A DNA stretch of 28,100 bases from Hydnum rufescens UP504 (Eukaryota; Basidiomycota; Agaricomycetes; Cantharellales; Hydnaceae), in NCBI GenBank assembly GCA_014904985.1, contig MU129284.1, forward strand, positions 9,236-37,335. The letters are read 5' to 3'. The notes below the pieces were generated by a model. That model was not told the DNA's origin, did no database searches, and saw only the letters and a program-made list of their open reading frames with translations. The position numbers were made by a program, and so were the translations under genes. Shown one piece after another: positions 1-9,679 of the stretch (the first letter of the stretch is position 1; the number at the start of each line of letters is the position of its first letter).

Positions 1-492
1 TCTTCTTTTCCTTTTTTCTCCCAGTTCAGGATGAGCGGTGTCGAGGGTACCAGGTATTATCTGGACTTCACTGTGTCCACCTGTGTTTATTCCTCTACAC
101 CCCGGTCTTGAATAATGACTAACATATAGTATGCGGGCACTGGTACACATAACCCTTGCCAGCATCGAGTGGTGATTCAGACTCTGATATTGAGAATCAC
201 AACAAAACAACCGGGCGAATCGCCTCTATGGAATAGGGCGAGTCCCTGTGGGCGTATGTGGGCTGTCGGGGGTGTTTGTGGAGTGCTCTTCCTCCTGGGC
301 ACCACTTGACAGATTGGGGTAGATTGAGGAATGACCGTTAAGTACGCTCCAGGGACAGTCAAAGCCATCATTGATGGATCCTACACCCAGGGTGAGAACA
401 GTTGAGTCGTCCTGTTCGTGTTCCATTTAATGCCCTTTGCGTCTTTCTATATCCTCGGAAGCCCCAAGGGTTCCATTCCACCAGACAGCATC
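1..492 (-). repeat. Inverted segment of the array unit
   Basis: The reverse complement of this stretch reads collinearly with the forward sequence of unit 5 at about 26,740-27,205. Both contain ACCCCTGGAG/ACCCTTGGGG, then GTGTAGGATCCATCAAT, then CAATCTACCCC, then CCCTATTCCA, then ATCAGAGTCTGAATC. From about 500 onward the sequence returns to the forward orientation of unit 5 (ATACAACCGAAGGTGCACGG at 547 and 27,255). The left breakpoint coincides with an A/T-rich polypurine tract at the window start; the true extent may go beyond base 1. No convincing gene is seen in it. Confidence 0.75.
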
Positions 493-911
493 TCTCGTCT
501 TTAAGAAAAAAAAGAGTCCCCGGAGGTCGCATCATCTAGATTCCAGATACAACCGAAGGTGCACGGTTCATCTAAAAAATGTAGCTGCTGGGCTCGCGGA
601 GGAAAGAGCGTATCGCATTACATTACCTCACCCGGTTGCGGACACCTGGGAAGAATCCAGTTCATGACGTGCGGATTTCTGTCCTCCTTCGACAGGAGGT
701 TCGCACGAAATTCTTGGGACAGCTCAAAACGGGTAGTTCACCATTTCACCAGCCCTAATGAGCCCCGACTAAGGGAAAGATCAGTTCATCCTGAGGGGAA
801 ATTGGGACGGTAGCGGCACTCCAACCTCATCTGATTCTGAGGGCACTTTTCGAGTTGTTGGTGACCAGTGACGCGTGACAGCGACGTAGAAATTGTGGAA
901 CCACCGAGCCT
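493..911 (+). other. Conserved spacer, no gene seen
   Basis: This stretch is nearly the same as 27,220-27,600 of unit 5 and is recognisably related to about 6,960-7,210 in unit 2, 13,560-13,790 in unit 3 and 21,080-21,335 in unit 4. Short open frames exist but none begins with ATG in a good context and none stays open in units 2-4. I therefore treat it as non-coding spacer or a decayed gene. It ends in the GTGAC-repeat motif described separately. Confidence 0.5.
861..880 (+). promoter_or_regulatory. Triple GTGAC direct-repeat motif with ACGCGT core (unit 1)
   Basis: GTGACCAGTGACGCGTGACA contains three GTGAC words at 7-bp and 7-bp spacing with an ACGCGT core. Closely related words sit at the same place in unit 2 (7,191-7,210), unit 4 (21,312-21,331), degenerately in unit 3 (13,769-13,788) and unit 5 (27,574-27,592). 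ACGCGT is the core of the fungal MBF-bound MluI cell-cycle box, but a regulatory role here is only a guess. Confidence 0.3.
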
Positions 912-923
912 TAGTCTCCCCAG

Positions 924-952
924 GCAGACGTCACGCTCCGCGTGACGTCTGC
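924..952. repeat. Terminal hairpin of the TIR element, left
   Basis: GCAGACGTCACGC, a TCC loop, then GCGTGACGTCTGC form a perfect 13-bp stem starting ten bases inside the left end of the element. The right end carries the mirror copy with a GGA loop. Confidence 0.9.
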
Positions 953-1074
953 TTCCAGACGCGGGGGTCTTACTGTTAGGTCCCCAATTCGGCGTTAAAG
1001 GCCTCCGCCGGAGTTATATTGTATATCCGAATTCACGTGACCCAGCCTTCTAACAAACTTCCTCATGTCTCAAT

Positions 1075-1236
1075 TGCCTAAGACCCCTATCATTCAGCGA
1101 GATCGGTCTCTACGCCTCAAAATTACACTCCAAGGAAGACTGATTCCGAGAAAATTGATGCCGTATTTGATGCAATCAAGGCCAACAAGTCAACATTTTC
1201 CCTATTTCTTGATAAAGCCTTGGCATTCATCCACTA
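1075..1236 (+). pseudogene. Captured gene fragment inside the TIR element, possibly DUF6589-associated
   Basis: One + frame reads about 50 residues before a stop at 1,234-1,236, including TDSEKIDAVFDAIKAN and KSTFSLFLDKALAF. It is amphipathic and protein-like. It loosely recalls the N-terminal helices of the large basidiomycete DUF6589 protein family, but that link is from memory of the pattern only. A continuation appears in another frame just downstream (GIWLDDWRSPHPST), so the piece is frameshifted. It lies within the transposon and is most simply a captured or decayed fragment. Confidence 0.3.
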
Positions 1237-1398
1237 GGCATATGGCTAGACGATTGGAGAAGCCCTCATCCTTCAACAGCTTATCAAAGGCGGGTGAGAT
1301 GAGGAGTTCCAGAAAATGGTTTGATATTTTCCTTTCCGGCGCTGCGTCCCAGAGGTCAAGATGGGGCAGCCGGAGCCGCCGCACGCAGCGTACTCTGG

Positions 1399-1755
1399 TT
1401 AATTTCCACAGCGGTCACTCCCTTCCCCTCCATGTTCCGGACCTAGCATTAGAATAAGGTAGGATACAAGCTTGTATATAGGGTCCGGACTAACTTGGTC
1501 ACTCTCCAAGAGCTCTATTGGCGAGGCCATGATGGCAACTATACCCGGTTCCATCATGAGTGGGCCGTATATTAGGGCGGATTTTCCGTCCCCCGTAGCT
1601 CTGAGAAAGAGCAGGCCTGTCCCATTTAGAATAGTACCGATGCCTCGTAGCGGCCCGTCGTCCAGATTATATCCCAGAGGGTCTCGAAGCTCACCTTGGG
1701 TGTCGGAGACTTTCAGATGTTGTGCAGTCAACTCTAGTTCTTCTAGACCAGTCAA
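1399..1755 (-). pseudogene. RecQ-type DNA helicase fragment (motifs I and Ia) inside the TIR element
   Basis: The minus frame encodes 118 residues. ATGDGKSALIYGPL has the form of a RecQ-family Walker A (motif I, TGxGKS), and about 10 residues later IVAIMASPIELLESDQV matches motif Ia, usually xxVVSPLxxLxxDQV. The preceding run with ILNGTGLLFLR fits the strand before Walker A. The DEAH box, helicase C-domain and RecQ-Ct are absent, so it cannot be an active helicase. Basidiomycetes carry many RecQ-like genes, including telomere-linked ones. The fragment is antisense to the array and lies wholly within the TIR element. I infer capture of a host exon by the transposon. Confidence 0.55.
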
Positions 1756-1896
1756 AAGGGAGCGTCTGGCTCATATTGGGGTTGTTTACAGTGATTTACA
1801 TGTAAATTTTGATCAAAGTAAATAAAGTCACTTGACCGCGCAGCAAGCCGGATAACTCCGAAATTGGGACCTAACAGGAAGCTTTTTGATCTGGAA

Positions 1897-1925
1897 GCAG
1901 ACGTCACGCGGAGCGTGACGTCTGC
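1897..1925. repeat. Terminal hairpin of the TIR element, right
   Basis: GCAGACGTCACGC, GGA, GCGTGACGTCTGC: the inverted counterpart of the left hairpin, with the same 13-bp stem and complementary loop. Confidence 0.9.
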
Positions 1926-1937
1926 CTAGGGAGACTA

Positions 1938-3429
1938 GCAGTCCCCAAACACCTCAAAAGGCATACTTACCCGTACCAGTTCGTTTTCTCGAGGCGACTT
2001 GACTCCTATTCTCCAGTGAGGGTCCCGAAGACAATGTGATGTCCAATGAGCCCCCTCGCATCCTGGTAGGCCGTTGTTTTTTTTGTCAATACAGGTCGTG
2101 CGGACCGTACGAACACGGCGAAATAGATTTACGAGGTGAGCTGAGCGTGGCTTAGTGTCCACCCAGCGAGCCTCTTATTTACTGTCGATGCAGTAATCTA
2201 GGTAAACCTATATGATGTATGTGTGTTTTGGCCGCTGTGTCGCTTTCATTCTCCAGATTCGCCTCGTCCTTGCGGGGGTCTTTGGGATGCATGCCCGTCC
2301 CATTTCACGCACCTTAGGTTTTTCTGTACTTCTCTATCATTCGGCCTGCGAGGGCGTCGTTTGGACTTTCGGATCTCACGCGGTGCATTTTTTACGTCCA
2401 CTCTCCCTTCATTTGCTCATACCTAAATAGGTGGACAAAGCACCTACCGCCAACGTCAGAACTCCGAGCCATGAGGGCCTGTGTAACTCATTCTTTCCTT
2501 GGTCGTCTTTTGAGTGGCGTATCCGTTTCCCTACTCAGGGAGGGTGAAAAAAGCAACCGCGTTCCACCGTCATTGTGCTCAGTGAGAATAGCATCGGAAG
2601 ACTTGAGGCAATGGCTGCCAGACCACATCGATGCCCAGGCCACGAAGATATGTCCAAACTTGGAACAATAGGACACGCAACAGGAAGTGTCCATGTACAT
2701 GATGTTTAGGATCAGCCCGGGTATGTGTACTTAGATTCTGGGTGCAGTCTACCGTGACGGGGACGACAAAATCGCAAGGTAGGCTTATGAGTCCCTTGAA
2801 AGTTTTCGTCCAAGAGGCGGGGAGGTTTAAGTTGATCAGCCAAAGCATCATGCAAGCGCTGACGGAGAAGCGGAACGGATGGAGATTGAATGAAGATCAT
2901 TCGATCCGGACACGTGGCTATGACTCATACACCCGTTTCTGATGGCACACAGAGAGAGGGCAAGGCCGCCCTTTCTCATACCTCCAAGGACAGCAGTCTT
3001 ATCTCCTGCTGAATCCGGCGTCAATACCACCGGCTCTTTCGCTACTATTGCTGAAACGGTCCCTCCAGTCGTCTGGGAGCTTCCTGACTTCTATAGGGAG
3101 GTTACCTATCCTTATTCTAGGTAATTCATCCTGTTGAATGCGTGCAACGGCATAATAACGGATACTGTTGGTAGGCTCCGTGCATTTATATCAGGGATGT
3201 CCGAGAGATCGCGTGTTACCTGGGCCAGGTTGGCATAGTTTATCATGTCCTTGCATTCCAGGCGGCTGAATGAACTTCCAGTACAAGCAGCATCTGTTCA
3301 TGAGCGTCCACATCCGGAACCAGAGGGTACCAATGGTCTGGTGTGGATAGGCGATTCCGTAGTAGCCGGGGTACAATCCGATTCTCCGCCGACCGCTCTA
3401 ACTTGCAGGAACCACGCGACGGTTACACC
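1938..3429 (+). other. Pre-kinase region of unit 1, no intact gene
   Basis: From 1,938 the sequence resumes the spacer interrupted by the transposon, but about 0.9 kb present in unit 2 is missing. About 2,200-2,440 matches 8,460-8,680, 16,200-16,440 and 22,850-23,090 of the other units. About 2,570-2,920 matches the block before kinases 2 and 4, in which indels are mostly multiples of three. About 3,120-3,430 is the proximal kinase 5' flank with CCTTGCATTCCAGG and the upstream ATG at 3,270. That ATG is out of frame with the kinase and is stopped after 26 codons. Confidence 0.5.
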
Positions 3430-5925
3430 ATGGTCACCACATTTGCTACCCTGGATTTTCGTCACCTCATAGACCTTCTCAATAATATTAATGTAGTGGA
3501 CCATGTGCCTTGGGTCTACTCTTGGTGGTGGCCTTGGCTCAACTTCGGAATGCTTCATCAAGGCTTCAGGGGATCTTGGGTCAAACCGCCCCCACCGCAC
3601 TGGCTCGAGAGCACCCTCAAGGTTTTCGCAGATCACGCGGCCTCTATAGAATCCATACAGCGCCAATTTGCTATCCAGTATCCTAACGCGAGAAGGATCT
3701 CACTCACGGACCCCAAGAGATGGAAAATCGAGCTCGCTTCTCTGTCCCAACCAGCCGGTTTAACCTTGGCAGACACGAAAAGGAAGATAGCACATATTAG
3801 CTCAGCACCAGCCTTACCGGAGGAACATCTCCAACGACCTCACCCAATGCAGTCGTCCAATGTGAATGGTGCAGTACCTGCTGGTGCGACCGGCGCTGAG
3901 AAGAATGGTGGTGAACCGCCTCGAGGTCGTGAAATTAACCACTCCCATGTACTTGCCTTAAACCCTGTCGAATCCACGACACGATACGATCCGCATCGTC
4001 CTTCAATATCCCGAACCAGGAACCCCTTGTCTGGCCAAACCGATGAGAGGCGGCCCATGCAACCTGCCAATCCATTGTCAACTCCCCTCCTCCGACTCTG
4101 ATGTCCCTAGAGAGGCTTCCACCGGAGTAGACGAAGCCACGTCCATTCTTCAACGTATTACGATTACGGCTCCTTCTGCAGAAGCCTCAGGAAAAGGCCC
4201 GTAAGCTAGCCTACCATTTCCTAATCCCCAACCCAGTCTCCCCGAAACTCCCGATTTGACTGGCCGTATTGTTCGTTTAGACTCAACACCCATGGCCACA
4301 GGTGGGTACTCCTCAGTCTGGAGAGGCAGCTTGCTCTCTGCCTCCGACGACGACCCTGACGAAGCCCTTCAGGTATTGTTCTCAATTCATCGTTCCCACA
4401 CGGTGCATGTGCTAACAACTGATGTCCTAGGTCGCTATCAAGGTCCTTCGTGTCTCATATACGGATGAGGATACGCTCAAACGGAAACTCCACAAGGTAA
4501 TTTCATCTAATAATTGCACCATGAATCTTTCATTCACGATATGTATAGCGTCTGCATGTGAAAATGCGAATATGGGCCCAATTGCATCACGAGAACGTGG
4601 TGCGATTATTAGGCCACACTGACGAACCCGAAGGGCCTGGTCTCGTTTCAATTTCGTACCCTCACGGTAATGTCTTGAGGTTTCTAGCGAAGAATCCAAG
4701 TGTCAACCGAGAGGTTATCGTCCGTTTACATCCATATGCATTCCCTCGACTGCAGGATCCATCACCAACTGAGCTTGATCTTCACAGTGTGCCGATGTCG
4801 CGCTGGGGTTACAATACTTGCATGAACACGTTCCTCCAATTATACACGGTGATCTGAAAGGGGTATACTCGAATATCCCAAGCGGTGGTCCCTTACTGAT
4901 CAACTGATATCCTCAGCCGAACGTGTTGATCGACGCGGAAGGAAGGGCGAGTATTTGTGATTTCGGACTGTCTATTATTCTTGATGGGCACCCTACTGGC
5001 CATACGTCATCAAACTTCGGCGGGTCACTGCGATTTCTGGCCCTGAGCTTCTGGAAGAAAGCATTAGAACTGTGGAGACAGACATATATGCTTATGCGTG
5101 CACTTGTATTGTGGTGGGGTCCATTCTGCCCGTACACTGTGCTTTGTGTCTAACTTGTAATGCTCCACTCACTGCAGATCTTGTTTGACCAGGAGCCCTA
5201 CCACGAACTCTCCAAAGAGGCACATCTTATCCGTGCTATATTGGATCATCAGCCTCCTTTTGAAACAGCAAACGAGGACGGCACGTTTCCTTCAGTTTTT
5301 CAAGTCTTAAAACGCTGCTGGTCTCACGACCGATTGAGTCGGCCATCAGTGGCCTTAATCATCGACATTCTACAGCGCTGCCTGTACCGTACCTACCGGA
5401 CAAACTTGGGCGCCCATCAAGGAATCGTACGTGCTCTTTCTAGATAGTACTCCACTGGATTATGAATCTAGGTTATTGGTTTACAGGGCAGCGTGTTCGA
5501 TTTATGTGCGTTCCTGGGATTGAGGAAGCAAAGCTGATCTTGGTCGCCCACGGTGGACTGAGCATCGTGGTGAAGTCTTCGAGCTCATGTCACCGAGTCC
5601 CGATCTATCAGCGTTATCGATGGGAATTGATGGATAGGCGGAGCCTCAAGGGTGCGTTGGGTCATATTCTCTAACAGAACTCAAACCTGATAGGGTATTG
5701 GTAGATTCCGAGGATGACTTGGATGTATCTTGGCACCATAAAGCAAATCATCAGTATTCGCCTCTCACTGCTTTCACCTCCCTGACGGGGAACTTTGCAT
5801 CATCATCGGAGCCCTCCCCCCCATACGTCTCAAAATGGAAGGATTATTCTGCGAAATTCCGCCTGCTCTACTTGTTGATGGTGTCCTATGAGCCCTACAA
5901 CGAAGCGACTTCGGAAACGGCATAA
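3430..5925 (+). pseudogene. TKL-type protein kinase, copy 1 (pseudogene)
   Basis: It has the same eight-exon layout as copies 2-4: exons at about 3430-4372, 4431-4496, 4549-4719, 4788-4862, 4917-5113, 5178-5426, 5487-5651 and 5705-5925. Recognisable parts are the N-terminal Trp-cluster domain, GGYSSVWRG, VAIK, HGDLKG, DFGLS and the C-tail. Lesions seen against copies 2 and 4 are: two single-base losses near 4,085-4,115 in exon 1, a TAA at 4,202-4,204, a one-base loss near 5,042 that destroys the APE motif, and a one-base loss at the start of exon 7. The residue aligning with the alpha-C glutamate is lysine (HVKMRIW instead of HVEMRIW). Start chosen at ACCATGG, shared with the other copies. 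Several independent lesions make sequencing error an unlikely sole cause. Confidence 0.85.
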
Positions 5926-6290
5926 TGGTCGCCAGGATGCTAATTGATGCCAGAGTTTTTTGATGGGTATTGAAGCAGGCCATGACGCGCTGTAGTCAGA
6001 GGGATCATAGCCACAAATGCCTTTCGTTACAATCGCTCATTTCCTGCCTTAATCACGGGCGTCATGTTGTATATGTATATATCCGGGTACGACTGTATAT
6101 AGATGCCAATTCCAGACACCTGTTGTGTACGGCTTGAGGGAGGAAAAGGCACCACCGTACATGCGTATTATACTTGGACAAATGTGACATTTATACTCCC
6201 AGGGGGAGATTAATGCCAGTAGGGGAAATCAACCAGGCACAATCGCCAATTTCGCAACGTTGAACGAAACAAGGGTCACGAAGACAGCGA
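5926..6290 (+). other. 3' flank of kinase copy 1
   Basis: This is conserved in every unit (12,094-12,450, 20,082-20,455, 26,279-26,650) and by eye almost identical to 27,733-28,100 in unit 5. It contains the kinase 3' untranslated region and terminator by position. No clear AATAAA signal was found, and no open frame is kept between units. Confidence 0.5.
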
Positions 6291-7777
6291 AAAACTAGCC
6301 ATACTAATTAAGAGATATCCATGGCGGCTTCTTTACTCAATTTCCGCACACTCCGTGCGGATTTACGTGCTGTCTGCGGACCCCTCGAGGCCCCCGGATG
6401 ATATATAAAAACACGGAGGGCATTGAAGGACCGTGAGTGGGGCGCACCAACTTTCTGGCTGTTCTCGGTCTTTCTCGTGTGGCCTGGGCGTGGAATCGAT
6501 CAATGATTGATCCACACCAGATCATCTTCATGCATACTTGACGGCCATTCTGCCAATCTATCCACACTATCAACGAGGACCCAAGTGGAATACACTCACA
6601 AAACGCTGCCGGACAGCCTAGATACGCCGGAGATCCCTACAGGGCTATCTCCCTATTCCGCAGGGGGATTCGCGCACTTGTTTTATCGATACCAGAGTCT
6701 GGGTGAGTCGGAATCGGCCCACTCGAAGCCTTGGGGCTTAGTGTGCCAGTACCCGCATATGTTGTCAGTAAGGACTCAAGACAGAGTGGAGAAAAATAAA
6801 CACACGTGAACGATGCGAACATGGTGAAGGTAAGATATTTTCTGGCCCATTTGACACCATTCATCCCGAATTGGAAGAAAAGAAAAGGAGCGGCAGTATC
6901 ATACCATTCAGATACAATTGAAGAAGGCCCAGAGTTGGTCAAAAAGACCTAGCTGGGGAGCCCGTGGGGAAAAGAACATGTCGCATGTACAATAATTATC
7001 TCACCTAGTTGTAGCCGCCTTCGAAGAATTCGGAGTGCGGAGTTCCATCCTCCTTCGACCGGAGATTCGCCCAAAATTCTTATGGCGCCTCAAAACCGGT
7101 AGTCCGCCCGTCAGCCCTAGTGTTATCAGTTCATACTGAATGGGTAGTTTGGAACTTGGCTCCAGCTCATCTGGCTGTTTTCGTGGTTCAGCGACCTGTG
7201 ACGCGTGACAACCCGTGTGACTGAGTGTAAGCCATCGTTCTCACTGGTCTCCGACCAACTTGGAGGCGGGCTTGTATCGTAGCTACGTGCGCACAATTCA
7301 CTGTGTTTCGAGACGACCTGGCAGTTGGGCCCTCATTGACACCACCACTAGTGAAGCAGCCTCGCATTCCGAATGTGCGCCCTGCTTCCCAAATGGTCTC
7401 TTGGCCGAACTCCAGGACCGTTGTCCACTCCTGAACGCTCCAAGCCTTCGCCTCATTTGCAGGTCCGACCTCAGGAGATCATATGATGGCTAGACCCGGT
7501 CTCGATCGTGCCTTGCTCGTATTTCTTTCTGACGTCCGATCCAGTTGACAGCCTCCATCAGCTGCCTGTGATTGGATTCATCCATTCCTGCTCTGTCCTA
7601 CGCATTCGACTTCGCGACCCGCAATTTCCTCTGATGGGAACCGCCGCGGCTAGATCTATGTTATATGGACAGTGGCATTCTAGTTCAGCCCTAAGAGATT
7701 CGTGGATCCTGAAAATTGTTGGAGCTCCATGTCTCCACCGGTTGGTGCACATCGGAGGGTCATGGCACAGGTACTGA
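6291..7777 (+). other. Distal spacer of unit 2, decayed sequence
   Basis: This region aligns in blocks with 12,450-13,010 plus 13,560-14,165 (unit 3), 20,455-21,760 (unit 4) and 26,650-27,600 (unit 5). Small open frames of 60-100 codons exist on both strands but are interrupted at different places in each unit. Nothing resembles a known domain. I read it as non-coding or as a gene that decayed before or during amplification. Confidence 0.45.
7191..7210 (+). promoter_or_regulatory. GTGAC direct-repeat motif (unit 2)
   Basis: GCGACCTGTGACGCGTGACA: the same position and core as the unit 1 motif, followed by a further GTGTGAC about 6 bp on. Confidence 0.3.
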
Positions 7778-7956
7778 AGGCATCGACGAGCAACCTATCC
7801 CACATCTCTTTCGCCGTATTGTCCCATGGTTCTTCCATGCCCTCGTATCGCTCTCTGACGAGACGAAGGAGGAAGCATATGGCCGGGCTTGATACACCCC
7901 TTGTACTGGAGTTTCAGTCACACGACTCGTGGGTGGTCGAACGTGTTGAGAAATAG
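7600..7956 (+). pseudogene. Unrecognised gene relic, copy in unit 2
   Basis: Two short protein-like runs recur in units 2 and 3. The first includes VGAPCLHRLVHIGG here and LGAPCLRQLDSIVHFGG in unit 3. The second, in another frame at about 7,778-7,895, includes HLFRRIVPWFFHALVSL here and RLFRTVVPWFFHALISL in unit 3. The amino-acid runs are kept although the frames are broken by shifts and stops, which suggests a once-functional protein. The leucine/cysteine pattern of the first run vaguely recalls fungal F-box/LRR proteins, but this is not enough for a family call. Unit 4 has lost this stretch by deletion near 22,555. Confidence 0.35.
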
Positions 7957-8640
7957 GGATCGCCAGATGTGATCCTCGCGCTGATGGATGCACCTTGATC
8001 TGCGACCGGTTCCCTTCGTCACGCTTCTTCTCCAGTGACTTTCACAGGGTTGTTCAACCGCGACATGGCAGTGTATTGACATATTCCCCAGTGATGGACC
8101 CGAAGACGACGTAGTTTCCAACGAAACCTCATCGTGGCAGAGGAAAAGTGCCCGGGGACACATAACAACGGTATGTACTGATGTATAGAGACACGCTGCT
8201 CAACCTTCTCTCTTATTTGATGGCGTCGTCAGTTTGCGACTGTCCTTTAGCATCGATATGATCCTGTTCTTACAACGGAAACATGTCTTCCAAGTCAAGC
8301 CCACTCGCGTCCCGGTAGGCCCCTTTTTTCCCTAGTACCCGGGTTGTGGGTCCCCTCTCAAGACGGTGAAATACATTTACAGAGGGGAGCCGGGGAAGGC
8401 TTAGTATCTTATCTGGGGCCTCTCATTTACTCTGTTGGTGCGGTAATGTAGGCAAGCATATGTGATATATACATGTTTTGGCGGTTGTGTCACTTCCATA
8501 CTCCGGATTCGTCTCGTTCTTACTGGAGTCAAAAACTAAAGGACGCTGGAATCCTATGATTTTCCCCATTCATGGTGCCTTGGGTTTTTCCTGTACTTCG
8601 ACTGATCGTTTCGGCTCTTGGATCTCACACGGTATATTTT
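7957..8640 (+). other. Spacer of unit 2 between relic and pre-kinase block
   Basis: This is recognisable in unit 3 (15,780-16,400) and unit 4 (22,560-23,040), and in shortened form in unit 1 (1,985-2,400). It contains the shared words CTTCCAAGTCAAGCCC and ACATTTACAGAG. No retained open frame or RNA gene was recognised. Confidence 0.4.
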
Positions 8641-9679
8641 CTACATCTACTCTCCCTTCATTTGCTCATAGCTAAATAGGCGGTGAAGACGCCCGCGGCC
8701 ATCATCAGAACTCGGGGCGGCAAGGGGCTGGATAACTCCTCCTTTCGCTGGTCGTCTGCTGAGTGGACGGATGGTTCGCCCCTCCCTACTCCGGGAGAGT
8801 GAAAAAGCAACTGTTATCGCTGTGCTTGAAGAGAATGGTATCGGAAGACTTGAGGTGATGACTATGAGACCACCTCGACGCCCAGGACATGAAGATGGGT
8901 GAAAACTTCCAGCGATATGGAGGTGTCCACGCACATCATGTTTAGGATCAGTCCGGGTATATGTACTCAGCTTAGATTCTGGGAGCCGTTCACCGTGACG
9001 GGGACGACAAACTTGCAAGGGTGTAGGCTTATGAGTTCCTTGAAAGTTTTCGTCGAAGAGGCGTGGAGGTTTGAGTTCAGTTTGATCAGCCATGGTCAGG
9101 AAAGCATCATGCAAGCCGCAGAAGAGAAGCTGGTGGGGAATGGAGATTGAATGGAGGTCATCCCATCCGGACACGTGGCCTCGCACTGGATTTCCGGCAT
9201 TCTGATCCTGATGGCACACAGAGCCAAAGCTTGGTTGCGCTCTCTCATGCCTCCAAGGACAGCAGTCTCGTCTCCCGCTGAATCCGACGCTGATCCGTCG
9301 GAAATTGCTCAGTTTGCTACTATGGCTCGATTGGCCTCTCGGGACCATGAGGATCATTTGTAAAGCCATCCTGTTGAATACATGCAGCTGCATAATAACG
9401 GAGACTTTTGGTAGGCTGCATCCATTGATATCAGGGGATGTCCGAGACATCATCTGTTGCCTGGGCCGCGGGGTTGGCATAGTCACGTCCTTGCATTCCA
9501 AGCGCAGCGGCTGAATGAACTTCCAGGACTACTATCTGCTCATGAGTCTCCACTTCATCCTGAACCGGAAGAGGGCAGATTTCTGGTTGCGGGTGGAGAA
9601 GCAGTCCTATAGCAGCTCGGGTACAATTCAACTCCTCATGGACCGCCCTGAGGTCGAGGAACCACGCGACATTGACATC
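8640..9679 (+). other. Pre-kinase conserved block of unit 2
   Basis: Just upstream of the kinase lie a segment conserved in all units (8,810-9,160), then a spacer with CTCCAAGGACAGCAGTCT, then the proximal 5' flank (CCTTGCATTCCA at 9,489). In the 8,810-9,160 segment the length differences between units 1, 2 and 4 are mostly 3, 6, 9 or 15 bases, as expected of coding sequence. One + frame runs 8,899-9,150 with a TGTTxxQGxxLMSxLKVF motif, without an ATG in a good context. It may be a distal 5' exon, a small gene or simply conserved promoter. A 284-codon antisense frame also spans it but breaks in other units. Confidence 0.4.

Larger units (their letters stand above)
914..1935. mobile_element. 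Non-autonomous TIR DNA transposon at a TA target
   Basis: The two ends are inverted copies: GTCTCCCCAGGCAGACGTCA at the left and the complement of the same run, with a single C/T difference over the first 45 bases or so, at the right. Weaker inverted similarity continues inward (CTGTTAGGTCCC...AATTCGG). TA flanks both ends (912-913 and 1,936-1,937). Unit 4 has the uninterrupted site, AGCCTACAGTCCCC at 21,381-21,394, with one TA. This supports insertion after the units duplicated, with TA duplication as in Tc1/mariner-like elements. No transposase is present; the interior holds gene fragments. Confidence 0.85.
1..6290 (+). repeat. Array unit 1 (left end cut by the window)
   Basis: First visible unit of the tandem array. 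Its 3' edge (AATTTCGCAACGTTGAACGA and what follows, to about 6,290) matches the same edge of the other units near 12,450, 20,455, 26,650 and 28,100. The unit holds, in order, an inverted left segment, a conserved spacer, a TIR element at 914-1,935, a shortened relic region, the conserved pre-kinase block (about 2,470-3,430) and the kinase pseudogene. Its 5' flank (500-880) and 3' flank (5,820-6,290) are by eye much closer to unit 5 than to units 2-4. Confidence 0.8.

Noticed and set aside
1399..1755. A working RecQ helicase gene
   Set aside because: Only motifs I and Ia are present. The DEAH box, the second RecA domain and the RecQ-Ct region are missing, and the frame lies inside a transposon.
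8647..9501. 284-codon open frame on the minus strand before kinase 2
   Set aside because: It is rich in Arg, Pro and Ser with no domain, and the equivalent antisense frame is split by stops and shifts in units 1, 3 and 4. It is probably a by-product of the low stop density in the conserved + strand block.
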